NCBI GenBank assembly: GCA_012656075.1
Contig: JAAKBF010000001.1
Coordinates: forward strand, 434,001-498,000
Direction of reading: 5' to 3'
From: Phytophthora hibernalis
Lineage: Eukaryota; Oomycota; Peronosporomycetes; Peronosporales; Peronosporaceae
Length of the DNA: 64,000 nucleotides
The notes below the pieces were generated by a model, which was given only the letters and a program-made list of their open reading frames with translations, was not told where the DNA came from and made no database searches. A program made the position numbers and the translations under genes. Of this stretch, positions 1-10,067 are shown in pieces. The first letter of the stretch is position 1; every line of letters begins with the position of its first letter.

Positions 1-40
1 TCTTCTGCCGTCGCACGCAACTCAGCGATGAGCCGCCGTA

Positions 41-646
41 CTACCACGCGCAGCACCTTGGCTCTCTCGAGATGACGCTCACGAAACTCAGCAGCCAGGA
101 TTCCGTTCGCTGCTGCTGATTCACCTTCCACGCGTCTCTGCCGTCGTCGTCGCGCAATAGTGCGACCACCGCTGACGAGCAGTGGTAGGCGCTGTACCCC
201 AGAGGTGGTACGCGCCTCACAGGTTTCGCCGGCACTGGCACGAGGATTGACTCCGCCGTCTCCACGCCGCTACACTTGTCGCTCTCACCTTCTGCGTTAG
301 TCGCTGTCACAGCTGCTGCTGCAGTACCGTTCCCCACACTTCCGCTTTCTCCCTCTGCTGCATTTGTCGGGTCGGGTGGCCGTCCTTCTGCAGCTGAATA
401 CTCATCCACTGTACGCAGGCGTACACTCCTCCGCCTCTTGCCCAGCACTTGCTCAATGTACGGGTTCGCGCCTCCGCTCTTCCCCTTGTTTTTGCCACGG
501 ACAGCTTCCACGCCGTCACTCTTCCCCTTGGTGTGTCCACTGCCCGGGCTCTGGGGCTGCCCTTGCTCAACTCCATCACCTTCTCGTACTTGCTGCTCCG
601 CTTCTTGCTCTTTGGCCGGCGCAACCGCGCACGGGGCTGCGTCCAT
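41..646 (-). CDS. Low-complexity segment downstream of gypsy gag
   Basis: This open frame lies downstream of the gag frame on the same strand. It is rich in Glu, Gln, Lys, Gly and Ala, with short basic clusters (KGKSGGANPYIEQVLGKRRR), and has no recognisable catalytic motif. In gypsy elements the region between the zinc knuckle and protease is often variable linker, and I infer that role here. It is open to the left edge, so it may be only the beginning of the pol part. It is not a host gene as far as I can see. Confidence 0.4.
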   Translation of the reverse strand: MDAAPCAVAPAKEQEAEQQVREGDGVEQGQPQSPGSGHTKGKSDGVEAVRGKNKGKSGGANPYIEQVLGKRRRSVRLRTVDEYSAAEGRPPDPTNAAEGESGSVGNGTAAAAVTATNAEGESDKCSGVETAESILVPVPAKPVRRVPPLGYSAYHCSSAVVALLRDDDGRDAWKVNQQQRTESWLLSFVSVISREPRCCAW

Positions 647-671
647 CGTTCCTTGGGAGAATTCTTCTTCA

Positions 672-2153
672 CTAGGCAGTCGAGCCTCCGCCTCTACTGC
701 CCGGGTACGTTTCCCACCGTCGTCGTGGGAACTTGCACTGTGTTGCTTGTCCTACGTGGCGTCTGCTGCGTCGGTGGAGACTGCTGGTTGCCCTGTGGCT
801 GCGTACTTTCGATCCACACTCGACATTCCTTCCACCAGTGTCCTGCCACGCCGCAGTAGTTGAAGATTCCGCCTTGCGCTGCATGATGGGCCTTCCGTCC
901 GGAGGTCTGTAGTTGCTCACGTCCGCGTAGTTTCCGCGTCCGCCGCTACGTCCGCCACCATTAAATTCTCCGCGGCCACCGCCACCGTAGCTTCCGCGTC
1001 CGTTGCCGCCGTAGCCGCCACGCCCTTCGCCGCCGCCGTAGAAGCCACCGTTTCCGCCGTACTGCTGTCCGCCGTATTGCAATCCGCCGTCGTCTTGCTG
1101 CTGGTTGCTGACTGGTGCCTGCGGAATTGTGGGCAGCTCTGAGTTGTCTGCTGCCCTGGCTCCAGCTTTTACTTCTAGTGCTCTTGCAGATTTGGCTTTG
1201 CTGGTTTCTTTGTTTGTGGCAGGGACGTGTGCAGCTGCCACTTGACCTACCCCTGCTGCCACTGCAATCGCCTGGAGCGCAGCCAATGGGAGGCCCCCAT
1301 CCTTGCCAGCCGAAGTATTGGCCAATCCGGCCTTCCCCGAGTCATCACATTTTGGCGCCGTGTCACTGCCGCCGAAACCCAGCCCTAACTGCTTCCAATC
1401 GATGAGGCCAGTCACTTCCGGTTTAACTTCAATCTTCTTTGGTTGTGCAGTGCTCAAGTCGTCCGCGTATTCGTTGTCCGTGCGGTAGCGCCGCTGCGCG
1501 CCGCGCCAGCTCGTGACCTTGCGGCCCTCGCCGTATTCGCCGTAGCCGTTGATCGCGTACTCCAGGGCTACACTGAGCGTCTGCACCCCCAAGGTGCGTT
1601 TATGTGCTACTGCTTCTTGATTGTTGAGGCCGTCGTAGAACGCCTCCAAGTACGCCTCTGCTGACACGCGCTTGCCGAACCCGATGTTTGTCAGGCTATT
1701 CGCGAAGCTGTCGAGCCGCTCGCCTGATTGCTGCTCGCGTTTACCCAGCCGCTTCTGGATTTGCCACGTATTCTCGCGCCTGCCGTACTTCTTACGCAAC
1801 TTGCTGGTCTGGTACTCGAACGTGTAGTCCTCCACTTCCATGCCATCACTCATAACGACTAACCACTTGCTGCGGTCGTCGTTCTCACCGCTGCCGCCAG
1901 CATCGTCACTGCTGGTATCTTCGTCGTCATCTTCCGGGCCGTCATCGTCAGGATCGCCGTTGCTGGCTACCCGTACGGCCACCGAGCTGCTGACCTGTAC
2001 ATCTTCGGCGCTGCCGTCGTCGTTGTTGAGACGCAGACGTGTTCTCGTTGTCCGCTGCCTCTTCGGTGCTCGCGCTGGTGTGTTGTTGCTCCCGTGGCTG
2101 CCACTGCGGTTGCTCGTTGTCGGCGTCGTTCCTGATCGCGTAGTGATCGTCAT
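672..2153 (-). CDS. gag: Gypsy-type Gag polyprotein
   Basis: This 493-codon frame starts at an ATG (2151-2153). It has a Ser/Thr-rich N-terminus, an acidic stretch around residues 70-95, then a Retrotrans_gag-like helical region (about residues 105-215, including a KKYGRRENTW-type block and the FANSLTNIGFGKR segment). A glycine/arginine-rich RGG-like nucleic-acid-binding tract follows (about 350-400). Near the C-terminus the frame slips. In another frame around 820-880 a zinc knuckle reads CGVAGHWWKEC, but the position of the first CCHC cysteine is Phe. Gag packages retrotransposon RNA into particles. The element family is clear; whether the copy is active is not. Confidence 0.75.
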   Translation of the reverse strand: MTITTRSGTTPTTSNRSGSHGSNNTPARAPKRQRTTRTRLRLNNDDGSAEDVQVSSSVAVRVASNGDPDDDGPEDDDEDTSSDDAGGSGENDDRSKWLVVMSDGMEVEDYTFEYQTSKLRKKYGRRENTWQIQKRLGKREQQSGERLDSFANSLTNIGFGKRVSAEAYLEAFYDGLNNQEAVAHKRTLGVQTLSVALEYAINGYGEYGEGRKVTSWRGAQRRYRTDNEYADDLSTAQPKKIEVKPEVTGLIDWKQLGLGFGGSDTAPKCDDSGKAGLANTSAGKDGGLPLAALQAIAVAAGVGQVAAAHVPATNKETSKAKSARALEVKAGARAADNSELPTIPQAPVSNQQQDDGGLQYGGQQYGGNGGFYGGGEGRGGYGGNGRGSYGGGGRGEFNGGGRSGGRGNYADVSNYRPPDGRPIMQRKAESSTTAAWQDTGGRNVECGSKVRSHRATSSLHRRSRRHVGQATQCKFPRRRWETYPGSRGGGSTA

Positions 2154-2159
2154 ACTTAG

Positions 2160-3318
2160 TGAAGTCTTATTAATAGATCGTCGTCTGCTTCCTCGTTCAG
2201 AGTCTGCTCCTTCTCGTTCTTCTCACTTGCTGCTGGTCGTTGCTCGCTCCTCTTCTTCTGCTGCTGGTCGCTGCTCGTGCTGGTTCGTGCCTCTGGACTA
2301 AGCCTCGTGAAGTCGCTTGTTTAGAACGACAACCGTGTTGGAAAGCCCCTGGATGGCCACCAAGTAATCGTCGGGCTCGGCTTCGCTTGAACACCCCGTA
2401 CCGTGCCGGGTCCGTCTCGAGCTACAAGACAGGTGCCCGGAGGCAATGTCCGCCGCCTGCTGCAATGTAGACTAGCCTAATATGAAATATACACAGCAAT
2501 TGACTTCCAATATCCACTCGGCCGCTCAGGTGTGGACGTCGGGTTGAAGATCTAACTGGTTGCTCAGGTCACTCCGTCGGCCGGGCTCAACTACCGGGGG
2601 CTAGCTTCGGGGTACCTCTCTTAGACTGCCAAGAGACCTGAGGGGTAGGCTGCAGATACTCCACTTCAACCAACGGGGCTCGTCTACCCGTCTTCTCACA
2701 CTTCAATCGCCGTCCTCGCGTCGCCTTGCTCTCCTCTTGCTTCGTGCTTTTTCCTACTCGTGCGTGCTCCTAGCTGCTGCTGTCCTTTAGCTTCAATGTC
2801 TTCATTACGGCATTTCTTATCGCTTCTCTGTCTCGCGGCAGGTAGCGAAGTTGCTTCTTGGTCTCGCCGCAAATAGCGAAGTGAGCGGCTCCTACCTTCA
2901 CATGCAAGCCCACTTCTGTGGGTACAACTCAGGGCGACTGTTGGCGATGGCTGCCGACCGTACATCACGACAGTGATGTCGCCTCTCCATCTCGTCTGCA
3001 TTCTGCTCCGTTGTCGGTCTTGGTCTGCTCTCCTCGTACGGCCTTTCGTAGCGCGCGATCTTCTGTCGGCCGGGTGGGTTGATCTTCTGGCGGGTCGGCC
3101 CGCCAGCCACCAGCCGTCCATTGCTCGTCCGTCCTGCCGCTGCTGTCCTTGTCCTTAGCACCTTGGTCTGTCCGGCGCGCTCTTGATCTGTCCTGCGTGT
3201 CCTGCGTGCTTACTGCTGCTGTCATTCTGCTGCTCTGCTCCTCGTCCATGGTTGTCGCTCCAGCCATAGCATTTCATGCTATTACTCTCCAATTCAACTA
3301 CTCCAAGCATATCCAGTC
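2160..3318. other. Leader and probable 5' LTR of the gypsy element; no gene
   Basis: There is no convincing coding region here. Open frames on both strands are basic and low in complexity. By position this should contain the primer-binding site and 5' LTR of the leftward gypsy element. I could not identify TG...CA ends or a tRNA-complementary site with certainty. The right part (about 3240-3318) is also the promoter region of the effector-like gene that starts at 3319. Confidence 0.35.
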
Positions 3319-4267
3319 ATGCGTCTCCACTGTATTCTGCTTCTGGCTGCTGCTGCTCTTGCAAGTGTCGATGCTTCTGTCTTAGCTGGCATGAACTCGA
3401 ATTTGGCCAACTTCCCGGCTGGCATCCGTTCACTCACTGCTGATGACAACAGCATCTCTACAAAGAGACTGCTGAGAACCTTGGATTACGACGAAGAGGA
3501 GGAGGAGGACTATAGCGAAGAAGAACGAGGCATTTTTCTGGCCTTGAGTCGATCACGAGACGAAGATTTCAACCGCGAGGCTTCGGTATTGGCTGAAGTC
3601 GGGTCAGACCACGGATGATGTCTTCGCGCGATTCAAGCTCATCAGCGGTGTGGATGACGTTCTTTCCAACCCGAAGCTCAACATTTGGGGCACGTACGTG
3701 AATATGTTCAACAAGCAGAACCCAGAGAATACAGTGTCGATGACTTCCACGCTGACAAAGACTTACGGCGAGGCTGCTGTGGCCAGGGCGTTTGATGCGG
3801 GGACGAAGGTCGCGAGTACGGAGACTATGGCGACGAAATTGCAAGCTGAACTGCTGCGTGGCTGGTTGAGCAAGGATTACTCTGCCGACAACGTTTTGAA
3901 GAGGTTGAAGCTTGACAAGGGCGTGCAGAAGCTCGTAGGCGATTAAAACATCCAGACGCTGGCCACCTACGTGAGGGTGTTCAACAAACAGAACCCCGGA
4001 AAGGAAACGACGTTGATGAAGACGATCACCGCATCCTACGGCGATGCCGTCGTGGCGAAGGGGCTTGTAGCGGCGGCTAAATCGTCGAAGACGGAGAGTA
4101 GCGCGCTGGAGCTGCAGGGTGCACAGTTTGGTCAGTGGATGACTCAAAAGCTTGACCCGAAGGACATCTATGCAAGTGTTTTCAAGGTTGGGGCTAGCAC
4201 TGCCTCCACGACGGAGAAGTCGATCGTGAGCGAATACACCAAGTTCGCAAAGGCGATGGAGGCCTAG
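3319..4267 (+). pseudogene. RxLR-type secreted effector with WY repeats, broken by a frameshift and a nonsense codon
   Basis: The first segment begins with a hydrophobic signal peptide (residues 1-20), then an RLLR motif at residues 50-53, an acidic run and EER at 68-70. This is the N-terminal layout of oomycete host-translocated effectors. The following segments carry WY-type repeats: W modules (LNIWGTYVNMFNKQNP), Y modules (LTKTYGEAAVARAF) and linker helices. Two breaks are seen. One extra base in GGG at 3601-3603 shifts from frame 1 to frame 2, and an in-frame TAA lies at 3944-3946 between two WY modules. The total span (949 nt) is one base over a multiple of three, consistent with a one-base insertion. 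Such effectors act in plant cells, often on immunity; the target of this one is unknown. The stop codon is harder to explain as a sequencing slip, so I call it a pseudogene. Confidence 0.8.
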
Positions 4268-5701
4268 ACAATCTCAGATCAAGCGCACCGTGCCCTGGGC
4301 CGCACCGCCGCAACTTGGGCCCCGCAATCATTGAAGCACGTAATTTTACTTAATAAATTTAATTTTTCATTTTTACCGAGCCATTTTACGTTAATAAATT
4401 AAAAATTGGGTAATTAACCAACACTGCCCGAAGCTCTCGTGTACATGGCATATGTGCAGAGCCGCACTCCAATAAGCCGCCTGGGAAAAGGGACCCGTAT
4501 GATATGGTGAGCGGTACACCACTTAACCCCTCTCCCTTCACCATGCACATGTTGTACCCAATTTATTTTAGACCGATAAATATCGTATGTACATGCCTGG
4601 CTGTGTCTTAGAATATACTAATTTGTAAACTAAAGGGGATGGTTTATGCTATCCTGTTATTTTGGATTTTTAGTATGGAAACCCACATGTGGCATGTATG
4701 TCAGACCTCCAAATAGGTTTGCTAGAAACTATTGCATGTGAAACTTGTAGGCGGATTGTACATACATCAACCCCTTTACCAGAGTCGGTGGGTCATATGC
4801 TGAGCCCATCTTAAAGGGAGTCTAAAACTGACAAGGAATAGACGATCGCAACAAAAAAGGAATATAATCACTGGTTTAGTTCTCAATGTTTACTTCTTGG
4901 ATCCGACACGTCGCGATTACTTGCCTCCGACCACAGTCAGGCTGATGTTTAGCACCGGCTCCACTCCTCATGCAGACTCTCTACCATCTATTTGCTATTC
5001 GGCTCCAGAAACATCTTTCTCGTCACATTTGCCTGTGCATCGACCAACATAAAGAAATGAGTGGCGAGTATGTTGATCTCTTTTTATGAAAAATTGTATG
5101 GTTGTTCAGCATGTACTATTATAAACGGCTAATCATGTGCATCGGATGTGTATGTCGATTTTTCGGCAAACATATCGGGTATGTATCGGTGAAAAGGGAG
5201 GTTAATGTGGGCAATCTACCGGTTTGGGGATCTGCGTACATTGCTCGCGTTCCAGCAGCTCTGATAAAAGACTAAAATATGCCCTCAAGAGTCAATAAGT
5301 GTCGGTTTCTAAGAATATCGCAGGGAACTCAGGGTTACCGACTATGAGACGTGTACAGTAACAGACTCACCTTGTCCGGAGATGTGCTATTCGATACAAC
5401 CAATGCTGCTAATATTATTCAGCGATCATTTAGACAAGACCAAATTTTCTGCGCGAGAGTCACCCGCAGCAATAGGAGTGGAATAGCCTGCCATCGAGAT
5501 TGTGAGAGTCGAATCACTTGCTAACCCAACTACAGCAACGGACAGAATGCAACTGCCGCCAAGCTAACTGCCACCCCTCTGATTCGGAACATAGACACTG
5601 CGTATTGTCCCTAAAACTGCCAATCAGTTTTTTCTTTTTACGTTTTTCTACCAATGATCACACAGGCTCCGAAATCAATTCAGTGGCTATCAGTCGGTAA
5701 A
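4268..5701. other. AT-rich spacer, no gene seen
   Basis: About 1.4 kb without a credible coding region. Around 4340-4420 there are AT-rich inverted motifs of the TTAATAAATT type. The rest is unique-looking sequence with many stops on both strands. Its place between an effector pseudogene and a transposase suggests decayed repeat material, but I could not assign it to a family. Confidence 0.4.
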
Positions 5702-7141
5702 ATGGAGGCAGCCAGCAGCATCGAAGAGCCCCCAGATGAAGCCAGCGCTTCGGTAGTGACCCTGCAGGCAATAAGTGCGCAGATTAGTACAGGGAAACAA
5801 CATCGCAAGCACTGCAGCATGAAAAAGAAGAGAGCGGTGCTTCGCGCGACGGAGGGCATGAGTGAGCGAGAGGCGGTCAGGACGCAAGGAATCCCCGATG
5901 GACGCTCAACGATTTGCGCAAGTCTGCCGACGACATATTCGGCTACAAAGGAGCGAGAAAACACTGTCCCGCACCCCTGGACGGCGTGAGCTTGTTCCCT
6001 TTGGAATCGAGTTGATAACATTCATGAAGGACACCCGCCGTGACAGCGAGGTGCTCACAGCGAAAACCATGGCGAGCTTCGTACGCGACGTGTATCCAGA
6101 TTGGCTTGAAAGCTACATTCAGGGAAGAAGGACACAGCGACAGCGTACGAGTCGCTGCTTCGGCAACTTCGTCGCCTCGCTTATCGACATGGCTTCGTTC
6201 AGCGTACGCCCAGTGGACTCAAAGTAAACTGCTCTTCAATTGTAGGCTTTGACGCTGTAGTGTCGTATTAGGCATATAAATGTATAAATGGTGCTTTTTA
6301 ACTGTGACATTGCTTTACACTGTACAGGAGAAGCTGTCGGACCTTATTGTCGTTCGAGATGAGTTTGCTCAGTCATTTAAGAAGAGATACAGTGGATTCG
6401 ACGCCAGTGAGGTGTACAATACCGACGAGACAGGCATTTACTATGACACTCCACCGTCTACCATGCTATCAGAGAGAGGTAAGTCCGCATCTATTACAGC
6501 GGAGCAGAAGCATTCGGCGCGGCTGACCGCCGTCTGTACAATTTGTGCCGACGGTAGGAAGCTGCATCTCCTCTTTATCGTTCATGGCGAACCGGGAGGT
6601 ACAATCGAGCAGAGCGAGCTCCAAACCTACCCAAAGGTATGTATTCATACATGGCTACATTTTCATGATTGATATTCTAACTGTGCTCTTAAATACTGTG
6701 ATAACAGGGCACGTCTATACAGTGCAAAAGAAGGCATGGATGGATTCGCGCGTGTGGTTGTTTTACCTGCGCTCCTTACTGTACTGGCACATATATGGCC
6801 CCTCGCTTCTGCTAGTTGACAACCTCGACTGTCATGTGTCTGAGGAGTCAGAGGACGTTCTAGCAGACGAGATGCTAACCATCCTCCAGCCATTACCCAA
6901 AAATTCGACCTCTGTATGCCAGCCTTTGGATGTTGGCGTGATGGGGCCGTTGAAATCCAAGCTGAAGGCGCTTTGGATGCTAGAACGACCACCACCACTG
7001 CGAGATGGAGAGAAACGTGTAAAGAAGACCGCCAAGGACAAGCGCTTGGAGACGATCAAGCGAACGATCAAGGCGTGGGACGCAATTGAGCCGGAGACGA
7101 TCATCAAGTCGTTTAACAAAGCTCTTCTTACTAATTTTTAG
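5702..7141 (+). pseudogene. Pogo/Tigger-type (DDE_1) transposase, decayed, with two probable introns
   Basis: Several frames together read as one transposase of the Tc1/mariner superfamily. A helix-turn-helix region (KKRAVLRATEGMSEREA, near 5825-5880) comes first, then a DNA-binding middle part. The catalytic domain holds the three acidic residues in typical contexts: YNTDETGIYYD near 6420, LLLVDNLDCHVS near 6825 and SVCQPLDVGVMG near 6930. Frameshifts are needed near 5900-5990 and 6120. Two short introns fit: 6224-6327 (GTAAAC...ACAG) and about 6641-6707 (GTATTC...ACAG). Terminal inverted repeats and a TA target duplication were not found. The family is secure; exon borders are inferred, and the copy is unlikely to be active. 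Confidence 0.75.
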
Positions 7142-7349
7142 CAAAATACAGCTGCCTCCTTATTTTGCCTCAGTTTGTGTGTAAATTTTAGATAAACTCA
7201 AATCGTCAATGCTTTTTATCCAATGGAATTGTACCTCTGTTCAAACAGAGCTGGCAGTTGCATTCTGTCCGTTGCTGTACTGAAGCATTGGAAGAGTCTA
7301 CTGGGGCAGTGTGTGATAAACGTAAACTCCGATGTATGAGACTTGTGGA

Positions 7350-9010
7350 GGCGCAACCGCGCCATGGACCGCGACCATGTCGAGAGCCTAAGAAGCCAAA
7401 ATAATACCAGGATTATCAGTGTTTCAGGCGATGATAGACAAGTCTATTGGTACGACCTCAATGGGACACAAAGTGCCTACACCCCGGTCACTGAAAGAAG
7501 CCATGAGCGGGTCTCATAGAGAGCAATGGAAGCAAGCCATTGAGCTTTAGTCGGACTCTCTGATTGAGAATGAGACGTGGAAACTCGTACCACTGCCATC
7601 TGAACGAAAACATTTGCCCTGTTATTGGGTATTAGTAGTAAAGTATAACACCGACTGAACTGTCGAGTGATTCAAAGCACACATCGTTGCACAAGGTAAT
7701 CACCCAGAATACGGGGTAGACTGTGATGACGTGTACGCGCCAGTGGCGCGATTCGAGTCGCTACATCTAGTTTTGACTATTGGTGCTACACTGAACTGTC
7801 ATATCCATTATCTGGATGTCCATACAGAATTTCTCTATGGTATAAATGAAGGAGGGCAAACGATCCGCATGACGCAACCTCACGATTTTGCGAAGTGTTA
7901 TCGTCTGTAAACTTCAAAAGGGCATATATGGTTTGAAGCAAGACGCCTCGTATCTGGTATAGAGTCCGCCATACCTTATTGACATCGATGGATTTTCCAT
8001 GCTGTCACAAAAGTTTTGCATCTACGTGCAAAAAGTGGGAGAACAATGGACTTTAGTCGTTGTATAAATTGAAGATTTAACGATCATGTCGTGGGACATA
8101 AGTGCTTTCAACAATCTCAAAGTCGAGCTGTCAAACCGGTTCGAAATTAAGGATCTAGATGACATCCTGAAAATGGAATGTAAGCGCAAGAGGGGTCAGC
8201 GTGTGATGATGATATCACAACGCAAAAACATTGCAGAGCGGATCGCTGTATATAACATGGTCAATAGTTCACCAGTGATGACACCGCACGTTCCTGGTCT
8301 AACAACTAGATGCAGAAACAAAATTGAGCGCAGAACAGATTGCTGCGCAACCTTATGATAACATAGGCATTGTTGGATCACTCCAATATTTAGTGCGAGA
8401 GACAAGACCGGACCTTGCTAATCCAGTTAGAGAACGGAGAATTTTCAATTATGCTACAACCGTACACATTGGGATGCGGCTAGACGGGAACTCAAATACT
8501 TGAAAGAGACGTCAAAGTACGGTTTTTCTCGATGAGAAAAGAGAGACGTGGCTCACCAGGTGTATACAGACGCGAGCTTCGCGTGTCAATTAAAAGAACG
8601 CAAATCTATTACCGGCTATGTGATTCAAATGACTGGTACTAGTGTATCATAGTGTAGTTGCAAAGAGGGAGGTGTATCGCTCTAGATTGCTGAAGTAAAA
8701 CTCATCGCACTGAATGAAGAAGCTAAATAAAGTGAGTGAATGTGACATCTCCTGAAAGAGATGGGATTTCCTAAAATGGTTTCCGTACAAGTATGGTGTG
8801 ACAGCAATGCTGCCATCAGTATTGTAAAAGAACGAAGGCCACAAAGCCAACAAGCACATTGATATTAGGTAATTCTCTACGAGAGATCTTGTCGAGTTTG
8901 GCCGGCTCAAAATTTCCTACAGTTCAACCACAGAGATGCCAACAGACATTCTTACGAAGTCCCTCCAACTAAACAGTTTTTAAAACTAAGGAAAGCTAAA
9001 AAATTTGAGA
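7350..9010 (+). pseudogene. Ty1/copia polyprotein remnant (reverse transcriptase and RNase H)
   Basis: Read across several frames and stops, this stretch gives the ordered motifs of copia reverse transcriptase: EAMSGSHREQWKQAIE and ENETWKLVPLP near 7500-7600, FKAHIVAQG and DDVYAPVARFESL near 7670-7770, and LDVHTEFLYG near 7815-7840. The SNRFEIKDLDD block follows near 8130. RNase H-like residues (VYTDASFACQLKERKSITGY) lie near 8560-8620. The end resembles the usual copia terminus (MPTDILTKS near 8935-8960). There are many nonsense codons and shifts, so this is an old dead copy. No gag or integrase was recognised upstream. Confidence 0.8.
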
Positions 9011-9436
9011 TCTTAGACGTATCTCTAGTACTTAGTGGGAGGATTGAGCGCAACGCCCAAGAACAACCTCTAGTAATAGTAGGGCCACCGAGAGTAGCTG
9101 ACAGGCTGCCCAAGTTTATGAGAAAATGTAAGTGACTTCTCTGGACCTCGCGATATTGCGGCGTGCAGTTGTCCTTCCTAACCACAATGTGTTGCTGCTG
9201 AAATTCTCAATCGTTCACCTCCAATACCGAGCAACCCGGAGCAACAAAACGTCGACTATATTCAAGATGATGCTGGGAACCAGGAAAGCGACGAAGAATC
9301 TATGGATACTAGAAACTGACGTCGCAACCAAGTAGATGGGAGGCGAGTGATTGCTGTAGATTACTCTAGCAATTTTACAGGTGCTTTATTGCATCAAACG
9401 TTTCGTCTCTTAGCGAGTATCGTTAGATACCCACTG

Positions 9437-9790
9437 TGTTGGAATGTGTCATGGCAACCAATGTCGCCGCAACGAGTGCTTTTGTATTTTTCTCTGCGGA
9501 AGGGCGACTTCACGACGGCCTTGGTGTTGCGTCTTGACCAACCATACCTGCGGCAGGCGTGTCGCACGTTCTTGGTTGTCTCGTCAAGGAAGACGAGCTG
9601 TTTTTACAAACGAGTATATAGGACGCAATTTCGCGCGAAATACTTCGATCTCAGCCGGGACCGCTTTAGACAGCACCTCCCGCTTTAAAAGTAGGTCGAA
9701 AATAAGCAATACGAGGAGTCTTTTAACGTGCATTGTCTCGTTGAAATGGACTGAATGGGGTTAAGCAAGGACTAGAAAAATCAACGATAT
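9437..9790 (+). repeat. Possible 3' LTR of the copia remnant
   Basis: The stretch begins TGTTGGAATGTG, the kind of start common in copia LTRs. It contains a TATATA box near 9617 and has no coding character. It lies about 430 bp after the end of the copia polyprotein. A matching 5' LTR was not found, and the right border is a guess. Confidence 0.25.
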
Positions 9791-10039
9791 GCAAGCCTCT
9801 CTTGCGATGCATATAACAGTTGCCTCAAACATAACTGTGGGAGTTTGCCTTCACCCCCTCGTTCCAGAAACTGTACGTTAAAAACGACGTTATCGGGCCC
9901 TTAAAGCAACGTTAACGGACATAAAAGCTGCGACCATTAACGTTGCAGGCTCAAAGTAAAATCCAGAGTCAAAATTAATGTGTCCCACTTCATCCTCCAA
10001 GTTGAAGTTGTGGTTGTGTCTGCCTCAAAGATCCCTTCG

Positions 10040-10046
10040 TCACTTT
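10040..10046 (+). promoter_or_regulatory. Oomycete initiator-like element
   Basis: TCACTTT fits the oomycete initiator consensus YCAYTYY and lies 28 bp upstream of the ATG at 10068. If transcription starts here, the in-frame ATG at 9978 would be outside the mRNA, which favours the start at 10068. Confidence 0.4.
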
Positions 10047-10067
10047 CAGATCCGCCACCTCCAAACC

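Larger units (their letters stand above)
1..2480 (-). mobile_element. Ty3/gypsy-like LTR retrotransposon, 5' part, running off the left edge
   Basis: The minus strand reads as the gag part of a gypsy element: a capsid-like domain, a glycine-rich basic tract and a zinc-knuckle remnant, followed by a low-complexity segment that continues toward the window edge. Protease, reverse transcriptase and integrase are not in the window and would lie to the left. The element is transcribed leftward, so its leader and 5' LTR should lie right of 2153. I could not fix LTR borders because the 3' LTR is outside the window. Confidence 0.75.
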
